Below are positions 60,838 through 64,000 of a stretch of DNA of 64,000 bases, piece by piece. The notes beneath the pieces are model-generated. The model was not told where the DNA came from and made no database searches. It was given only the letters and a program-made list of their open reading frames with translations. The position numbers and the translations under genes were made by a program. Source of the DNA: Sinisalibacter sp050290705 (GTDB lineage: Bacteria; Pseudomonadota; Alphaproteobacteria; Rhodobacterales; Rhodobacteraceae); assembly GCA_050290705.1 (NCBI GenBank), contig JBNKIC010000013.1, forward strand, positions 3,388-67,387, in the 5' to 3' direction. Numbering within the stretch: position 1 is the stretch's first letter; every line of letters begins with the position of its first letter.

Positions 60838-63045
60838 ATGCTAACGTTTATTGAAATTTGCTCAGAAGCTTCTTTTTCCGACACCGGTGTACGGCTCGAC
60901 GGGCTAGGGCCATGCAACGTCATCTTCGGATCTAATGGTTCGGGCAAATCAACAATCAGTAGGGTGCTTTCAGACTTAGCGGCATATCCATCGTGCGCTG
61001 CTGGATGGGCTTCAGAGCCGAAGGAAGTGATCGTTTTCGGGCGTGACTACATCGCCCGTAACTGTCACCCGTCACGGGCGATGCCCGGCATCTACACTCT
61101 TGGTGGCGATGCCGATGCGGCGCGAGAGGTGGAGCAGAAGGAGGGCGAGCGAGATGACGAAGACGTTAAATTAAAATCTGCAAAGAAGAGCTTGGAGGGA
61201 CCAGAAGGTGAACCTGCACTTAAGGCTGAAAATGCGGATTTTAGTAAGAAAATCTGGAATAAGAGAAAGGAAGTATGGACGCCGCACAAATCTCTGACGT
61301 TCGTCGGCACATGGAGCGCCGAGGCCCGCTTCGCAACCGAATACTATGACCGTGCGGAAAGGTGGTCTGGCGAAGAACCGAAGTCTCTCGCCGACCTTCT
61401 CGAGCAGGCGCAGACCTTTGCTGGCAATCCGCCAGCGGTAGCCGAGCGCCTGCCTTTTCCGCCCAGGCCGTCGGCCGAAGAAATCATCCAAGAGCGCCTA
61501 CGCAGACCTCTTGTGCCGGCGAGCGACCAACCAATCGCTGAATTGGTCGCAGAACTCGGAAGTGCTGACTGGGTGAAAGCGGGCCTCCCCCTTTTGCGGC
61601 AGTCTTCCGACCGGTGTCCATTCTGCCAACAGCCTGTCGACCACTCCCTTTCGACTCGCATCGCTGCGATTTTCGACGCTACCTATGAAAGCGGGATTGA
61701 GGCGATCCGTCGGGACAGAGCCATCTATGCTAAAGATATCGAGGCTATTGACAGATGGATCGCCGAGGTGGCTGGCTCGCCATTTTTGGGTGCAGATGCC
61801 AGCAAGGCATTTTCCGCATGGATAGAACTCCACCGTCGTAATCTCGAAGCCATTGATCGCAAGCTGTCGGCTCCATCGTCCGAAATCGATTTGGAAGCGG
61901 ATGATGACGCTTTCGGGATGGTCCTGTCATTCATGCATGGGGCTAACGCCAAGGCTGATCATCAAACGAATCTATCCGAGAATTTCGCCCGTGAACGCTC
62001 TGCGTGGCAGGAGGAGGTATGGTGCCGTTTCCTCGCAGACACGCGGTCCGAATACATAGGCCACGATGCGCGCCGAGAGCCGCTTCTGAAAAAGGTTGAG
62101 GGTCTCAGCAATACAATCGAGCAGCGCGAAGCCAAAGTCGCACAGTTGAATGGAGAAATATCTGATCTTCGGCGCGGCATCACGGGCATTGAGGCAACCG
62201 CCGTCGCGATCAATGAGCTGCTGCGACTACAGGGGCATAATGGCTTTCACCTTCGCCCCACATCGGGTGATGGCACCTACGCCGTTCATCGCGCCGATGG
62301 GTCGCCGACTGGCGACACGCTTTCGGAAGGTGAGCGTTCTTTCCTTGCCTTCGTATATCTCTACCACCATTTGGCGGGCGACCACGACGAAGCGGAAAAA
62401 AATTCAGGACGTGTCGTGGTGATCGACGACCCGATGACAAGCCAAGACGCCGCCGCAGTGCATACGGTCGCAGCCATGGTCCGAAAACTGTTCGAGGACG
62501 CGTGTGCCCCGGGCGGTCGGATCTCTCAAGTCATTGTCCTGACACACAATGCACATTTCCATCACGAGATCAGTAGCTATTGGAAGGGTAAAGCTCCAGA
62601 CCCAAAGCATTGGATCCTTCGAAAGCCCGCAGGGGTGTCGTCGGTGACGAGTCATGGGACGAATACTCCAATCATGACGGCTTATCGTTCGCTTTGGGAC
62701 GAGGTGAATGATCCAGAGACGGTGCCGGTGGCCCTCTGCAATGCGATGCGGCGCATCTTGGAACACTACTTCAAGTTTATCGGCGACAAAGACTGGATGT
62801 CAGGTCTCGACGACCTGGAAGGACCGGATGCCTTCGCATTCGGCGCGCTCCGGTGGTCACTCAACGACGGGTCTCATGGATACCTCGGCGCGGAAGAATT
62901 CTACTTTGACGCAGATGCGGGCGAACGGCTTCGCAGAGTGTTTTGTCGTGTCTTCGAGACGCATGGACAGGGCGCACACTACGATATGATGTCTACTTCT
63001 GGGGGCGAGCACGGCACTGGGCTTTCCGAGGCATCGAAGGGGTAG
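60838..63045 (+). CDS. SMC/AAA_13-type ATPase, RloC/PrrC-like anticodon-nuclease candidate
   Basis: A 735-residue ABC/SMC-like ATPase. Walker A GSNGSGKST is at 31-39, the signature LSEGE at 495-499, and Walker B VVVIDDP at 526-532. The long middle holds a CPFC motif (Cys260, Cys263), like a zinc hook. The C-terminus has Arg638-x3-Glu642 (RRILE) and His680 (NDGSH), the R-x3-E...H pattern reported as the anticodon-nuclease triad in PrrC and RloC; the E-to-H distance (38) is a little longer than the 32 I recall for PrrC. Such proteins cut tRNA when phage infects. Coiled coils are weaker than in true RloC. The gene is in an island, followed by a membrane-anchored partner. Confidence 0.7.
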   Translation: MLTFIEICSEASFSDTGVRLDGLGPCNVIFGSNGSGKSTISRVLSDLAAYPSCAAGWASEPKEVIVFGRDYIARNCHPSRAMPGIYTLGGDADAAREVEQKEGERDDEDVKLKSAKKSLEGPEGEPALKAENADFSKKIWNKRKEVWTPHKSLTFVGTWSAEARFATEYYDRAERWSGEEPKSLADLLEQAQTFAGNPPAVAERLPFPPRPSAEEIIQERLRRPLVPASDQPIAELVAELGSADWVKAGLPLLRQSSDRCPFCQQPVDHSLSTRIAAIFDATYESGIEAIRRDRAIYAKDIEAIDRWIAEVAGSPFLGADASKAFSAWIELHRRNLEAIDRKLSAPSSEIDLEADDDAFGMVLSFMHGANAKADHQTNLSENFARERSAWQEEVWCRFLADTRSEYIGHDARREPLLKKVEGLSNTIEQREAKVAQLNGEISDLRRGITGIEATAVAINELLRLQGHNGFHLRPTSGDGTYAVHRADGSPTGDTLSEGERSFLAFVYLYHHLAGDHDEAEKNSGRVVVIDDPMTSQDAAAVHTVAAMVRKLFEDACAPGGRISQVIVLTHNAHFHHEISSYWKGKAPDPKHWILRKPAGVSSVTSHGTNTPIMTAYRSLWDEVNDPETVPVALCNAMRRILEHYFKFIGDKDWMSGLDDLEGPDAFAFGALRWSLNDGSHGYLGAEEFYFDADAGERLRRVFCRVFETHGQGAHYDMMSTSGGEHGTGLSEASKG

Positions 63046-63048
63046 CCG

Positions 63049-63585
63049 ATGGATCAAGTTATTTACTTCGCCGAGGCACTTGACTATGTGGCCGAGAATC
63101 CAATTTCGGCGTGGGCAGCCTTAGTCTCAACGTCACTTGCGGCGATCAAAATTTGGGAAACCTTCTGGCGTGACGGCATAAGGCTCGCGAGTAGCTACAT
63201 CCTGAGTGGAGAAACCGGCGGCCAGCATGAAATCGTGGTGGCGAACCTATCGCCCGTGCCGGTCCAAGTCTCCGATTGGCGCCTTACATGGAAGCCACGT
63301 TGGTTTGCGTTTTGGCTTAAGGAAGTGAATGTCACCCCTGAAGAAACGCGGCGATTTAAAATCGAAGGCCACAATGACTATCAGCTGGACTTCGAAGGCA
63401 TTGAGCACTTCGCGTGGGGATGGACCGTCGCGTCCGGGCGTCAACTGGTGCTCGAACTCAACCTTTTCGGGCGTAACCGCCCTCTGCGCCTCCCCGTCGG
63501 CGCGGGCCAATCCGCACTCTGGTGGCGAAAGATAGAAGCTCTGGTTCCAAGGCCGCGGCAAAAGCAAGATGAATTAGATATCTAG
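63049..63585 (+). CDS. Membrane-anchored protein, likely partner of upstream ATPase
   Basis: A 178-residue protein of unknown family. A single hydrophobic segment near the N-terminus (about 19-35, PISAWAALVSTSLAAIKIW) is followed by a beta-rich domain with many tryptophans. The ATG has GGGG upstream and lies 3 bp after the ATPase stop, so the two are cotranscribed. A partner role, for example sensing at the membrane, is inferred from the coupling only. Confidence 0.6.
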   Translation: MDQVIYFAEALDYVAENPISAWAALVSTSLAAIKIWETFWRDGIRLASSYILSGETGGQHEIVVANLSPVPVQVSDWRLTWKPRWFAFWLKEVNVTPEETRRFKIEGHNDYQLDFEGIEHFAWGWTVASGRQLVLELNLFGRNRPLRLPVGAGQSALWWRKIEALVPRPRQKQDELDI

Positions 63586-63733
63586 GGCTGCAAAGTAGGG
63601 CTTCCGTAGGCAGGGTGATGGCCGATTAGAGCCTAAATTGCAGCTTTTCCGCTTAGCTGCCAATGTTCGTTTGGATTAGATAGCTTGCTGATTGGTTGAG
63701 CACACGTTAGACGCACCTCAATGGAGTAAACAC

Positions 63734-63863
63734 TTGAATATTGTAACCGCCAAAGAAAAATTGCTGATTGAGGGTAATTTTAACCCAGAAATAGTTCAAG
63801 CTGCGTACATCAAATGCGTAAAAGAGTTTCAGGGCCAAGACGATTTTGAGGCGTTGTTGCTAG
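63734..63863 (+). pseudogene. Small ORF interrupted by IS5-type element
   Basis: Starting at a TTG (63734, GGAG seven or eight bases upstream), the frame encodes about 43 residues (NIVTAKEKLLIEGNFNP...QDDFEALLL) before running into the IS edge near 63863. The composition is AT-rich. The N-terminal segment does not match a family I know. The downstream part is beyond the insertion and probably beyond the window. Confidence 0.45.
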
Positions 63864-64000
63864 GCCGTGTTGACAAAAGGGATTCACATCGCGGTGCAGG
63901 CATGATTCAAGCTGGTATCTGTTATGGAGACCAGCTTGGCACGAGACCTGATGTCGGACGAGGAATGGGCGTTCTTTGAGCGGTTCATCCTGGCAGTCCG
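63864..64000 (+). mobile_element. Left end of an IS5-family insertion sequence (partial)
   Basis: The left end starts near GCCGTGTTGAC after a CTAG at 63860-63863, which fits the YTAR target pattern of the IS5 group. It continues past the window end, so the right end and target duplication cannot be checked. Confidence 0.6.
63924..64000 (+). CDS. IS5-family transposase, N-terminus only
   Basis: The frame METSLARDLMSDEEWAFFER... opens at 63924 (a second ATG at 63951) and runs off the window. The MSDEEWAFFERFI start is typical of IS5-type transposases, before the DDE catalytic domain. Only about 25 residues are visible. Confidence 0.75.
   Translation, partial: METSLARDLMSDEEWAFFERFILAV

Noticed and set aside
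60368..60844. 158-codon forward open frame before the ATPase gene
   Set aside because: No domain, irregular codon use and overlap with the next start; probably decayed intergenic sequence.

Overview
The window is a high-GC alphaproteobacterial chromosome segment, most like the Rhodobacteraceae/Rhodobacterales. Supporting signs are the fdsGBA-fdhD-fdsD formate dehydrogenase layout, nadABC next to a urea (urt) transporter, an RTX/Hint secreted protein, and many ATGA-overlapping operons. Species cannot be named from the sequence alone.

Layout. 1-902 is the start of an Fe-S (HdrD-like) protein cut by the window edge, followed by an orphan CheB (1008-2108). 2224-10405 is a five-gene operon plus a divergent LysR gene: aminotransferase, fused E1 alpha/beta 2-oxoacid dehydrogenase, an FabD-like acyltransferase with altered key residues, an ALDH7-type dehydrogenase (AmaB-like) and an L-pipecolate oxidase (AmaA-like). 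It reads as a lysine/pipecolate/2-aminoadipate degradation pathway. 10493-18414 is a complete second ATP synthase of the N-ATPase type (atpDCQRBEFAG), with an MBL-fold/beta-CASP hydrolase gene fused to its end by an ATGA overlap. 18503-20929 encodes a calcium-repeat/Hint protein. 21280-26029 is an AraC regulator followed by an alcohol-oxidising set (ALDH, Tat-exported small subunit, GMC flavoprotein). 26080-29556 is nadABC. 30132-36561 is urtABCDE, with two copies of one palindromic repeat in its gaps.

36558-42964 holds miscellaneous core genes: an NAD(P)-binding protein, a DUF4386-like membrane protein, a LysR regulator, a dienelactone hydrolase, UDP-glucose dehydrogenase, a small kinase and an rRNA methyltransferase. 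43027-49863 is the NAD-dependent formate dehydrogenase operon with its LysR regulator and a clear ATTG-N7-CAAT box. 49950-57268 holds a flavoprotein, a globin-coupled diguanylate cyclase, an enoyl-CoA hydratase/SDR pair, PmbA/TldE, an inositol-phosphatase family enzyme and a LacI regulator.

57322-57398 is tRNA-Arg(CCU). From there to the window end the content changes to that of an integrated island: a small HTH protein, a roughly 180-bp degenerate heptanucleotide array, a MobC-like relaxosome protein, a HipBA toxin-antitoxin pair, a 735-residue SMC/AAA ATPase with a central CPFC motif and a C-terminal R-x3-E...H triad (RloC/PrrC-like anticodon-nuclease candidate) with a membrane-anchored partner, and an IS5-type element that has interrupted a small gene. 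The heptad array and the ATPase/partner pair are the most interesting unexplained items.
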